DNA from: Lachnospiraceae bacterium UBA3692
Lineage (GTDB): Bacteria; Bacillota; Clostridia; Lachnospirales; Lachnospiraceae
Assembly: GCA_002372815.1 (NCBI GenBank)
Contig: DFIR01000040.1
Span: 1 to 46,365, forward strand
Reading direction: 5' to 3'
DNA: 46,365 nt
Positions 1 through 7,403 of the stretch are shown here, in pieces (positions within the stretch are counted from its first letter, which is position 1; each line of letters begins with the position of its first letter). The notes beneath the pieces are model-generated. The model did not search any database. It was not told where the DNA came from and saw only the letters and a program-made list of their open reading frames with translations. A program made the translations under genes and the position numbers.

Positions 1-2
1 CC

Positions 3-44
3 ATTTCGGACAGCATGATCGACAGGTATGCGCTGTCGCAATAA
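3..44 (+). CDS. 3' end of an unidentified gene cut by the window edge
   Basis: A plus-strand frame runs from the window edge to a TAA at 42-44 and would give a C-terminus ending in MIDRYALSQ. It is followed within 20 bases by a terminator-type hairpin and then by a convergent gene. That layout is what the tail of a plus-strand gene would show, but only 13 codons are visible, so no family can be assigned. It may equally be non-coding DNA. Sequence to the left of the window would settle it. Confidence 0.3.
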   Translation: MSDSMIDRYALSQ

Positions 45-61
45 ATTGCTTCCGGAAATAA

Positions 62-90
62 TGAAAATCCGGCAGCAAGCCGGATTTTCA
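62..90. terminator. Intrinsic terminator (probably bidirectional)
   Basis: A perfect 12-bp inverted repeat, TGAAAATCCGGC and its complement, surrounds a 5-base loop. On the minus strand the stem ends in a T-rich run, so it suits the end of the FAD-flavoprotein gene whose stop is at 107. The A-rich left arm would also give U residues for a plus-strand transcript ending at 44. Confidence 0.8.
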
Positions 91-106
91 CTAACCAGAA
101 CACTCT

Positions 107-2113
107 TCAAATTCTATTGCGCCTGCGGTACTCCCGCCACTGGTTCTCAAAGAAGTCATCCGGCTGCGGGATCGGCCGCACAGGCCGCCAGATGGCGGCA
201 GGCTGTCCGTCCGGGCCGCACTGCACTTCCTGGATCACGCCGCTGTGTGCGCCGTCATCGAGGGTGCAACGGAAGATCTCCGGCAGACTGCCTTCCTCCG
301 CCGCTCCGTCACCGCCGCCTCCCGGCATCTGCCCCGCCGGGTCCGTGTACAGTGCGGAGCCGCGGCTTCCGGCGCCGCTGCCGGCGTACTCCTGCATCGC
401 GTAAAGGTACATCCTTCTGCACTGCAGCATGTCATACAGGCGGAAGAAAAGGGACAGTTCCTTCGGGGCAGGCTTGCGCAATGTCTGCGTGAACTGCGCA
501 AGATAAGTCTCTGTCTGCGCGAGCGCTTCGCGGATCGCCTCCCGGTTGCGGATCATACCGCCGGCGGCGCTCATGGATGCTGTCAGCTCCTGCCAGAGAT
601 CTGCCGGTCTTCTGTCCCCGCAGGCGCGATCGGCCATGGCTGCGAATTCCTCCGCCTCACGGCGCAGAGCTGCCTGCACTTCCGCATTGCAGTTGTCGCA
701 TCCGTCAAAGCTATCGCGCCCGTCGCCCCCGCCGGGCACCTTCTCCGCCTCCTCCCACAGCCGCCGCAGATGGATCGCCTGCGAAGCGCGCACGGCGCCG
801 ACCTGGCCGGCATTGAGGGCGGATCCGCCGGGTCTCGTCACGCCGTGGCTTCCGTTGACTTCGCCCACCGCGAAGAGCCCGCGGATGCAGGTCTCCCAGT
901 TGGCATCCGCGGCGATACCGCCGTTATTGTGCTGGGCGCAGATCGCGATCTCCAGCGGCTGCGTGCACAGATCCACATGATGATCCGCGTAGAAGTCGAT
1001 CGCCGGCTGATTCATGTGCGCCAGTCGCTCGATCGGGGTGCCGAAAAGGGCACCGGCCTTCTCCAGGTAGGTGTGTGCTTCCTCAGACAGGCGGTCGAAC
1101 GGAACAGGCCGGTCCCCGGGATTCTTCCGGAAGTCCAGATAGACGCGCCGGCCGCGCAGGATCGTCTCCCGGTAGACCAGCAGGTCGATGACGGAGGAGC
1201 CGCCGAAGATCTTCTTCACATCGAAGGGCCACTGGTAGCCCTTCAGGAAGATCATCGAGAGCATCTCGCCCTCGTCCCCGAAGTATTCCTCCAGGAATTC
1301 CCTCTCATCTCCGCCTTCCTGATTCGTGGAGTAGAAGCGAGGCAGCACCTGCATATAGGTCCCCGACACGTTCCAGCGAGGGGCGACCGAGGCCATGCCG
1401 AACTGCCATTCGGTGAGGTTTTTACCGGCTGCTCCCGCCGCAAAAGCCATACCGCTGCCGCCCAGCTGGGACTGGGGATAGACGCTGTCGCGGTACATGC
1501 CCGCCGGCCCGCCGGTCGCGAGGACCACGTTGCGGGCCCAGAGAAGGATGAAACGATCCGCACCGTCCTCCGCAGCAGCACTCCGGTCCATGCAGAGCAC
1601 ACCCCGCACCGCGCCGTCCGTGCAGAGCAGCCGGATCGCCTGCAGGCCGTCCAGGATCGCGACGCCGGTCCCGCGGACCGCCCGCTCCAGCGCCTCGGTC
1701 ATCAGCCGGGACGTGTAAGGGCCGGCACTCGTGGCCCGCCGGCCGCGGTCGTGGTCCGTCTTGTATCCCATGTACTCACTGTACTCATTGCAGGGAAAAG
1801 GCACCCCGAGCTCCACCAGATTGTAGAACCCCCGCGCCGACAGCGCCGCCTCGCAGAGCGCCGTGTCCCCGTCGACCGCACCGCCGGCGAACAGATCCTC
1901 CGCCATCGCCGCGATGCTGTCCGGATCGCCCCCCGCCAGAGACAGCTTGTAGTAGGTCTGCTTGTCCGATCCGGTGTTCCGTGACGTCCCGGCGAGCATA
2001 TTTTCGGTGACGAGCGCCGTATCCTGCTCCCCGAGATTCCACAGCCGCAGCGCCGTCGCCAGCCCTGCCGCCCCGCTCCCGATCACGACATTCTCAATAC
2101 TCCGCTCCAACAT
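107..2113 (-). CDS. FAD-dependent oxidoreductase, fumarate reductase/succinate dehydrogenase flavoprotein type
   Basis: A 668-residue flavoprotein. The N-terminus carries the FAD-binding dinucleotide motif GSGAAG at residues 13-18. The second FAD segment is LATGGPAGMY, and the region NGGIAADANWETCIRGLFAVGE followed by GGSALNAGQVGA is the typical C-terminal FAD-contact block of the SdhA/FrdA/AprA superfamily. There is no signal peptide, so it should be cytoplasmic. The start at 2113 has AAGGAGAG just upstream. It lies downstream of, and in the same direction as, the Fe-S/FMN enzyme ending at 2305, so the two are probably cotranscribed and may exchange electrons. The substrate is unknown. The family call is secure; a dicarboxylate, steroid or other enoate substrate cannot be told apart by eye. 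Confidence 0.85.
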   Translation of the reverse strand: MLERSIENVVIGSGAAGLATALRLWNLGEQDTALVTENMLAGTSRNTGSDKQTYYKLSLAGGDPDSIAAMAEDLFAGGAVDGDTALCEAALSARGFYNLVELGVPFPCNEYSEYMGYKTDHDRGRRATSAGPYTSRLMTEALERAVRGTGVAILDGLQAIRLLCTDGAVRGVLCMDRSAAAEDGADRFILLWARNVVLATGGPAGMYRDSVYPQSQLGGSGMAFAAGAAGKNLTEWQFGMASVAPRWNVSGTYMQVLPRFYSTNQEGGDEREFLEEYFGDEGEMLSMIFLKGYQWPFDVKKIFGGSSVIDLLVYRETILRGRRVYLDFRKNPGDRPVPFDRLSEEAHTYLEKAGALFGTPIERLAHMNQPAIDFYADHHVDLCTQPLEIAICAQHNNGGIAADANWETCIRGLFAVGEVNGSHGVTRPGGSALNAGQVGAVRASQAIHLRRLWEEAEKVPGGGDGRDSFDGCDNCNAEVQAALRREAEEFAAMADRACGDRRPADLWQELTASMSAAGGMIRNREAIREALAQTETYLAQFTQTLRKPAPKELSLFFRLYDMLQCRRMYLYAMQEYAGSGAGSRGSALYTDPAGQMPGGGGDGAAEEGSLPEIFRCTLDDGAHSGVIQEVQCGPDGQPAAIWRPVRPIPQPDDFFENQWREYRRRNRI

Positions 2114-2132
2114 CGTCTCTCCTTATTAATTA

Positions 2133-2288
2133 CGTAGTGACAACTTGACGCCCTCTGGCGTCAAGTTGCGACAGAAGGCTCACAATGACAAACCGAACCC
2201 GGCGCCTCTCTCACCTTTCTCTGCGTAGTGACAGCTTGCGGTCCAATGACCGCAAGCTGCGACAGAGGGTTCACAGTGAGAAACTGAA
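2133..2288. repeat. Two tandem copies of a 65-bp hairpin repeat
   Basis: Two copies (2133-2197 and 2224-2288) start with CGTAGTGACA, continue with a perfect 12-bp stem and 4-base loop, and end with a conserved tail (GCGACAGA, then TCACA, AAAC and GAAC). The stems are 2141-2152/2157-2168 and 2232-2243/2248-2259. They differ at four positions, and each change is matched on the other arm. The repeat fills the gap between two cotranscribed minus-strand genes, so it could act as an RNA processing or stabilising element, or be a mobile palindromic repeat. It is not related to the 27-bp REP seen elsewhere in the window. Confidence 0.85.
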
Positions 2289-2304
2289 CTTCGCACCCTC
2301 TGTT

Positions 2305-3666
2305 TTACCCCCGGAAGTTCTCCGGCAGCCCCTTCTTCTCCTCCACGAACTCCTGGTAGAAGCCCCCGAAGGTCTTGTAGTTGCGGACGACGCAGCCGGT
2401 GGGCTTGTGGGCGCGGATCAGGTCGCCGCACTTGCCGCATGTGAGACATACGCGCTTCGGGTCGATCCTTCCGTCCCGAAGGATCTCGTTAGCAAAGTCC
2501 GGATCCGCGAAGGCCATGCGCCCGAACAGCATGCCGTCGATCATGCCCTGCTCCACCGCGCCGGCGGTGAAGAGGTCGGCGTACTGGCGCAGGTAGGACG
2601 GCGCCGAGCCGTAGACGACCATGTCCGGAACTTCCCTGCGAACCTCCGCGATGCCGTCGATCATGCGGCCGATGCCGACGAGCGGGTGCTCGTCCGGCAG
2701 GTACTTGCCGGCGTCGTAGGGACGGGTGACATGGGTCGTGACATATGGATTGCCCATGGTCAGGTTGACCAGGTCCATCCCGTACTCGCTGTGGAGCTGT
2801 CTGACCAGCATCTTCGCCTCAGTGAGATCCGGCTCTGTGGAGCCGTCGCGCTTCACGCCCCAGCCGTAGGGATAAGGCGTGCCGTCGTACATGCCCAGGC
2901 GGCAGGTGACCATGAAATGGTCGTCCTCATAGACTTTGGCGGCCTGCACGCCATTCCGGAGCAGGCGCGTGCGGTTCTCGAAGCTGCCGCCGTACAGGCC
3001 GGGGCGCTCGAAAGCGCTGGACAGCTCCGCCAGGAGGTAGCCGTGGCAGGATTTGATGTCGACGGCGTCGAAGCCCGCCTCTTTGGCGAGCGCAGCGGCC
3101 TCCCCGAACTTCTCCTCCAGGCCCTTCAGATAATCGTCCGTGGCGATGCAGCTGTCGTCCGCCGCCCGGTACTGCTCATAAACAGGGTTGCGGTAGGCGA
3201 TGATCGGCGCCGGCTTGTTGTCCGGGTTCGAATAGCGGCCCGAGTGATTGGCCTGCATGATCAGATAGGGGGCAAAACCGTTCGCTTTGAGCCCCGCCTC
3301 CTTGATCTTCGCGCAGAAGACCTTGTAGTCCTCGAGGTTGTCCTTCGTGAGCATCAGCTGTGTGCGGCTCGAGCGCCCTTCCTCGACGATCGAGATCGCC
3401 TCGAACCAGATCACAGCGCTGCCGCCGATCGCCTCGTTCACATAGCGCTGCGTGGTGTAGTCGGACGGCGAGCCGTTGGGAAGGGAATCCGCGCCTTCCA
3501 TCGGCGCGATGCCCAGGCGGTTGGGGAAGACGAGACCGCGTACCTTCACCGGCTCCGCAAGGACGTGCGTGTCCTGCGCAAAAGGAAGAGAGACCCCCAG
3601 TTCGGCGGCCCTTGCCTGCAGCTGTTCGAGTGTGCGGTAGTGGAATTTTTCGTGGCGTTGTTCCAT
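2305..3666 (-). CDS. NADH:flavin oxidoreductase (Old Yellow Enzyme family) with a [4Fe-4S] motif
   Basis: A 453-residue protein with an FMN TIM barrel. The active-site helix motif CHGYLLAELSSAF is at 207-219 and the FMN-phosphate motif FGRMAFADPDF at 381-391. It ends with C407, C410, C413 and C425 in the CxxCxxC-x11-C spacing that binds a [4Fe-4S] cluster in 2,4-dienoyl-CoA reductase and trimethylamine dehydrogenase. It stops soon after the cluster, so the C-terminal FAD/NAD(P)H domain of those enzymes is absent. The next gene encodes a separate FAD protein that may take that place. The start at 3666 was chosen for GGAAGGGG upstream; the frame is open further upstream, but that part is leader sequence. 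Likely role: reduction of an activated C=C bond. Substrate unknown. Confidence 0.85.
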   Translation of the reverse strand: MEQRHEKFHYRTLEQLQARAAELGVSLPFAQDTHVLAEPVKVRGLVFPNRLGIAPMEGADSLPNGSPSDYTTQRYVNEAIGGSAVIWFEAISIVEEGRSSRTQLMLTKDNLEDYKVFCAKIKEAGLKANGFAPYLIMQANHSGRYSNPDNKPAPIIAYRNPVYEQYRAADDSCIATDDYLKGLEEKFGEAAALAKEAGFDAVDIKSCHGYLLAELSSAFERPGLYGGSFENRTRLLRNGVQAAKVYEDDHFMVTCRLGMYDGTPYPYGWGVKRDGSTEPDLTEAKMLVRQLHSEYGMDLVNLTMGNPYVTTHVTRPYDAGKYLPDEHPLVGIGRMIDGIAEVRREVPDMVVYGSAPSYLRQYADLFTAGAVEQGMIDGMLFGRMAFADPDFANEILRDGRIDPKRVCLTCGKCGDLIRAHKPTGCVVRNYKTFGGFYQEFVEEKKGLPENFRG

Positions 3667-3798
3667 AGAGACCCCTTCCGGCAGAAATGCCTGATCAGAT
3701 TGAGAAAAATGCCGATACACCCTGTGCGGGCGCTTCAAATACGCACAGCATGGCGGCGGAAGGGGGTCGCCGGGATGCTGCCTTATACATCTGCACTT

Positions 3799-3827
3799 AT
3801 TATAAAAGATAGCGCGGGACTGCGCAA
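3799..3827 (-). promoter_or_regulatory. Sigma-70-type promoter for the OYE/flavoprotein genes
   Basis: On the minus strand, TTGCGC at 3827-3822 is followed by 17 bases and a perfect TATAAT at 3804-3799. Transcription would begin near 3791, leaving a leader of about 125 bases before the start at 3666. The palindromic operator at 3835-3850 lies just upstream of the -35 box. Confidence 0.65.
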
Positions 3828-3834
3828 GAAGTTT

Positions 3835-3850
3835 TTGCAAACGTTTGCAA
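3835..3850. promoter_or_regulatory. LacI-family-type operator (perfect 16-bp palindrome)
   Basis: TTGCAAACGTTTGCAA is a perfect palindrome with the central CG and the AAACGTTT core typical of LacI/PurR/CcpA-family operators. It sits between two divergent transcription units. It abuts the minus-strand -35 box and supplies the TTGCAA -35 box of a possible plus-strand promoter. No LacI-family gene lies in the window, so the regulator is encoded elsewhere. Confidence 0.65.
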
Positions 3851-3873
3851 GACTTACTCTCCCGTGATATACC
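3845..3873 (+). promoter_or_regulatory. Possible plus-strand promoter overlapping the operator
   Basis: TTGCAA (3845-3850, the right half of the palindrome), then 17 bases, then TATACC (3868-3873). It would drive the small membrane protein starting at 3908. If it is used, binding at the palindrome would block it directly. Confidence 0.45.
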
Positions 3874-3907
3874 TTTAATAGAATTTCGTTTTTCAGAGGT
3901 CATCCAC

Positions 3908-4231
3908 ATGCAATTGCTTTCCAAAAGCCCCGCCGGCAGGTTCGTCACACGTCTTCTCATCTATATTTTCGGCATGATCATCCTGGCAACAGGCATCGTG
4001 CAGGCCATCGCCGATTTCCTTCACCAAAAGGTCGGCGACGTCAAGAATTTCTTCGACACCTTCTGCGTTCTGACGACGCTGGTCCTCGGCTGGTTCGGTT
4101 TTCACCGGATCGTTGGCCTCGGAATCGGCTCCGTCGCCGCTATGCTGGGCGTCGGCCGGGTGATCGCCCTCGTCAATCATTTCTATGACCCGTCGCCGCT
4201 TTTCGCACAGGAGGAAAGCACCGGCGCATAA
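3908..4231 (+). CDS. Small integral membrane protein, possibly YczE/YitT-like
   Basis: A 107-residue protein with about three hydrophobic segments: around 13-32, 51-67 and 70-88. The block GLGIGSVAAMLGVGRVIALVNHF resembles the C-terminal repeat of YczE/YyaS/YitT membrane proteins, which are normally about 200 residues, so this would be about half of one. The start at 3908 was chosen because AGAGG precedes it and it removes an unlikely polar N-terminal extension. It is divergent from the OYE gene and shares its operator region. Function unknown; the family link is tentative. Confidence 0.6.
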   Translation: MQLLSKSPAGRFVTRLLIYIFGMIILATGIVQAIADFLHQKVGDVKNFFDTFCVLTTLVLGWFGFHRIVGLGIGSVAAMLGVGRVIALVNHFYDPSPLFAQEESTGA

Positions 4232-4348
4232 GGACATATCTGTCCACCGGTGATTTTATGGCACAGGTATAAACATGTCTTTCCTGTTTATCCATAGAGC
4301 AGCTGTCGTCAACCGCTAAGCTTCATCTATTCAGGAGGGTAATGAGAA

Positions 4349-5206
4349 ATGGCAACCAAAGACAATTTCTTCCGTACCAGTGACGACGCGATCCTGTATT
4401 TTGAGGACCACTCCCCCGAAAAGGGCGATCCGATCGTGCTGGTCCCCGGCTACTGCTGCACGACCCACTACTTCGACAACAACATCCCGAAGCTGGCCGG
4501 GGAACACCGCGTGATCACCTTCGACCCCCGCGGACAGGGCGCCTCCTCCAAGGGCCTGCAGGGCCACACCGTCCGCCGCAACGTCCAGGACATCAAGGAA
4601 CTCCTCGATTACCTGGATGTGAAGGATGCCGTCATGCTCGGCTGGTCCATGGCCGGCCAGTTCATCGTCAAGTACTTTGATATGTACGGCGCGCACAGAG
4701 TCAAGGCGCTCGGTCTCATAGACTGCCCTCTCGGCGCCATGTACGACGAGCCCTGGAACGCCCACGGCCTCAAGGGCTGGAACAGCACCCATCTCACGGA
4801 TCAGCTCAAGATGGTCTACAACGGCTGGGAAGGCTACTGCGAGTTCTTCTGCCACATGATGTACGACGGCAACGACGACAGCAAGGTCGCCTGGAGCTGC
4901 GGACAGATGACCCAGACCCCGCCGTGGATCGCTTTTGCCATCTACAGCGATATGACCGCCATCAACTGCTACGAGCTGCTGGAGAAGATCACCGTCCCCA
5001 TGGTCTTCTTCGGAGCGGACGGCAAGGTCACCGCCAACGGCCGTGAGCTCGCGACCAAATGGTGGCCGGAAGGGGCGAAGAATTCCCCGTACACCGAGAG
5101 CTATCCCTTCGAGCACGGCGGCCACGTCTTCTTCGACGTCTATCCCGACGAGTTCAACGAGAAGCTCCTGCACTTCATGGCTTCGCTGAAGGAGAAGGGA
5201 TATTGA
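4349..5206 (+). CDS. Alpha/beta hydrolase
   Basis: A 285-residue alpha/beta-hydrolase-fold enzyme. The oxyanion-loop region is VLVPGYCCTTHYFD near 30-43, the strand-4 motif is DPRGQGAS, and the nucleophile elbow is GWSMAG with S100 as nucleophile. The catalytic histidine is in EHGGHVFF (H259 is the likely one) and the acid is probably in FFGADGKV. There is no signal peptide. The RBS is AGGAGGGT, 8 bases before the ATG. The family spans esterases, haloperoxidases and C-C hydrolases, and the substrate cannot be read from the sequence. It is separated from the following minus-strand gene by a shared terminator. Confidence 0.85.
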   Translation: MATKDNFFRTSDDAILYFEDHSPEKGDPIVLVPGYCCTTHYFDNNIPKLAGEHRVITFDPRGQGASSKGLQGHTVRRNVQDIKELLDYLDVKDAVMLGWSMAGQFIVKYFDMYGAHRVKALGLIDCPLGAMYDEPWNAHGLKGWNSTHLTDQLKMVYNGWEGYCEFFCHMMYDGNDDSKVAWSCGQMTQTPPWIAFAIYSDMTAINCYELLEKITVPMVFFGADGKVTANGRELATKWWPEGAKNSPYTESYPFEHGGHVFFDVYPDEFNEKLLHFMASLKEKGY

Positions 5207-5269
5207 TCCGGAAAACAGTGACATCCGGTCTCTCCGTGACACCCTGACAGCAGAAACAGCATACAAAAG

Positions 5270-5300
5270 CCCCGGGCACGATGCGGTGCCCGGGGTCTTT
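5270..5300. terminator. Bidirectional intrinsic terminator
   Basis: A 10-bp perfect GC-rich stem, CCCCGGGCAC (5270-5279) and its complement (5286-5295), with a 6-base loop. It has a T-run on the right and an A-run on the left. It lies between the convergent hydrolase (ends 5206) and kinase/aldolase fusion (ends 5346). Confidence 0.9.
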
Positions 5301-5345
5301 CTGTGTGTGATCGTCAGAGGCGGGAACGTCTGTCTTCCGCAGCGC

Positions 5346-7163
5346 TCACCGGATCCCCGCGCGGTGAAGCTCCCACGCGACGCGCGCGCTCTCTTCCAGT
5401 TCCTCAATGTTGTAGAACGCTTCCATGACGCTCTTTCCGGGGACGACCGGTCCGTGCTGCTTCAGCAGGAAGCCGTCGCTCCCGGCGACGCGGCTCCGGA
5501 AGGCGGCGAACAGTGCCTCCGAACCCGGCTTCTCGTAGGGCACTTCCCCGACCTTGCCGAGCTTCATGCGCAGGTACGGTGTGTGCTGCGGGATGCAGTC
5601 TGTCTCATCGGGCACCGGGAGGAAGCTCCACAGGACCGAATAGGTGCTGTGTGTGTGAATGACCGCGCCGACGGACGGATCCTTCGCGTAGAGGGCCGTG
5701 TGCAGCGGCCACTCTTTGCTCGGTTTACGGCCGGCAAGAGGCGTTCCGTCAAAACGGATCGGAACGAAGTCCTCCGGCTGCAGCGTCCCGAAGCAGGTCC
5801 CGCTCGCACTGATATAGACCGTGTCTCCGACACGGAAGCTCATGTTCGCGCTGGAACCGCTGGTCTTGCCGCGTTCGAACAGGCTGTGGGCAGCCCAGAC
5901 AGCGTCCTGCACTTCCTGCGAGTACGTCATGCGGCAGGCCCGTGTGAAGAAATCTTCCTGTCCGAAATTGCCGCTCTTGAGGATCAGGCGGATCTCCGGC
6001 CTGCCCGCGGGGACCATCACCGGCACGCCCGGCGCGACGCTCTCGCCGATCAGATAGGAAGAGAAGCCCAGTGCCTGCGTAACAGCGCCGGAGGTCTCCC
6101 CGCCGGCGGAGATGATCCGTGTAAATCCTTCCTGTACCGCCGCCTTCGCCAGGGCTGCCGTGAAGGATTCGAGCGCCGCGGATATCTTCTGCGCGCCGGC
6201 CTCCTGGTAAGCCCGGACTTTCTCCGGACGGTCAGAGCTGTAGACAAGAGATGCTCTTCCCTGCTCCCGCATCCCGCGGACAAAGGCCATCACATGCTCC
6301 GGCGTCTCCTCTCCGGAGAGCACGCGCATAGGATCCAGTTTATAGGAAGGGTTGCCTGCCTTCTCCCAGTGCGCGATCTGGGAGAGCGTCGCGGCGCTGC
6401 AGCTTCCGGCAAGGAGGAGCGCTTCTCCCGGTGCCGCGCTTGCGGGGATCCGCCCGGCTTCCTCCAGCTTCTGTGCCCAGATCCTGGCCAGCGGCTCAAG
6501 AAGGCCGCTCCCGCCGGTCAGAAGCGGCAGATCGGCGAAGGTCTCCGCGATGTGCTCGCCGTCCGCGGCGTCCGTGTAATCGGGGACCAGATAGAAACGT
6601 TCCCCGGCATGTGCCTCGAGAAACGCGGCAGTCTCCTCCACCGGGACCGCATATGAGGGATACCGGCTCTGCGGAGCCATCAGGCGGGTCAGGTCGGAGT
6701 CCCGCATCGGTGTCAGCGGATGGTCCTTCATGGGGCTCTCATCCAGCGGCACGCCGTTGACATAGAGTTTCCCGCCTCTCTGGACCCGTCCGTTCACGGG
6801 AAGCGCGGGACAGAGGATGCTGTACGGGGAGCCGGTGCACTCCATCAGCGCGTCGGCGACCGGCCCGATATTTCCCTCCGGCGTCGAGTCAAATGTGGAA
6901 CAGTATTTAAAATAGATCTTCCGTACCCCGCGAGCGAGCAGTGCCCGGGCAGCTTCCAGACTGTCGCGCACCGCGGCCGACGTCTCCTGTGTGCGGGATT
7001 TGAGGGCGATCACGACCGCCTGCACTTCCGCGTCCTCCGCGCCGCTGTCCGACAGAGATGCTGTTCCGTTATACAGTTTGGTCCGGAGACCGCCTTTCAC
7101 AAGAAAAGAAGCCGCGTCGCTCGCACCCGTAAAATCGTCCGCGATGATACCGATATATGCCAT
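5346..7163 (-). CDS. Fusion: four-carbon acid sugar kinase (OtnK/DUF1537) + class II aldolase (OtnC-type decarboxylase)
   Basis: A 605-residue bifunctional protein. Residues 1 to about 390 are a DUF1537 kinase, starting with IIADDFTGASDAA (D9, D10) and with the second-domain motifs LLLAGSCSAATLSQI and ISAGGETSGAV. From about 400 to the end is a class II aldolase/adducin domain with SGSSANMS, the metal ligands H503-T-H505 and H570 in KQHGPVV. Known OtnK phosphorylates 3-oxo-tetronate, and OtnC decarboxylates the product to dihydroxyacetone phosphate; here both steps would sit on one chain. The start at 7163 has AGGAGGT upstream. The gene is transcribed away from the sigma-54 activator and has its own sigma-54-type promoter. 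Close relatives act on other C4 or branched sugar acids, so the exact substrate is inferred only. Confidence 0.88.
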   Translation of the reverse strand: MAYIGIIADDFTGASDAASFLVKGGLRTKLYNGTASLSDSGAEDAEVQAVVIALKSRTQETSAAVRDSLEAARALLARGVRKIYFKYCSTFDSTPEGNIGPVADALMECTGSPYSILCPALPVNGRVQRGGKLYVNGVPLDESPMKDHPLTPMRDSDLTRLMAPQSRYPSYAVPVEETAAFLEAHAGERFYLVPDYTDAADGEHIAETFADLPLLTGGSGLLEPLARIWAQKLEEAGRIPASAAPGEALLLAGSCSAATLSQIAHWEKAGNPSYKLDPMRVLSGEETPEHVMAFVRGMREQGRASLVYSSDRPEKVRAYQEAGAQKISAALESFTAALAKAAVQEGFTRIISAGGETSGAVTQALGFSSYLIGESVAPGVPVMVPAGRPEIRLILKSGNFGQEDFFTRACRMTYSQEVQDAVWAAHSLFERGKTSGSSANMSFRVGDTVYISASGTCFGTLQPEDFVPIRFDGTPLAGRKPSKEWPLHTALYAKDPSVGAVIHTHSTYSVLWSFLPVPDETDCIPQHTPYLRMKLGKVGEVPYEKPGSEALFAAFRSRVAGSDGFLLKQHGPVVPGKSVMEAFYNIEELEESARVAWELHRAGIR

Positions 7164-7212
7164 GCTTACCTCCTGTCATTCGTTGTGGACCGGGTTTCCG
7201 ATGTATATCATA

Positions 7213-7227
7213 GCAATTACCATGCCA
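7213..7227 (-). promoter_or_regulatory. Sigma-54 promoter of the kinase/aldolase fusion
   Basis: Read on the minus strand, TGGCAT, then 5 bases, then TTGC: a -24/-12 element with the required GG and GC. It is placed 50 bases upstream of the fusion start. It mirrors the promoter at 9512-9526 and fits control by the adjacent activator. Confidence 0.75.
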
Positions 7228-7296
7228 GCGGGATACGTCCCGTTTGCCCCTGTTTTCAGTGCTTTTCCGGCTTGCGCGCGGAGAATTGACAGCGAT

Positions 7297-7346
7297 TGTT
7301 GCATCCTCTATGATGAAAGAAACGCAACACGCAGCATACTGCAACA
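7297..7346. promoter_or_regulatory. Upstream activator site for the sigma-54 regulator
   Basis: TGTTGCA (7297-7303) and its exact complement TGCAACA (7340-7346) flank an extra GCAACA (7324-7329). The same GTTGCA/TGCAAC words occur upstream of the gntP promoter (9404-9441), so this is probably the binding site of the activator encoded at 7404. It lies 70-130 bases upstream of the minus-strand sigma-54 promoter, a normal distance. It could also allow autoregulation. Confidence 0.6.
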
Positions 7347-7403
7347 TTCCTCTGCGTCATCCCGTTCGTCCTCCTGTGCCCTCCCGGCAGAAAGGAGCAT
7401 CCC

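Noticed and set aside
245..1984. A 579-codon plus-strand open frame
   Set aside because: Antisense shadow of the FAD flavoprotein gene, with no RBS or recognisable domain.
2185..3867. A 560-codon plus-strand open frame
   Set aside because: Antisense to the OYE-like gene; it starts within the hairpin repeats and has no family motif.
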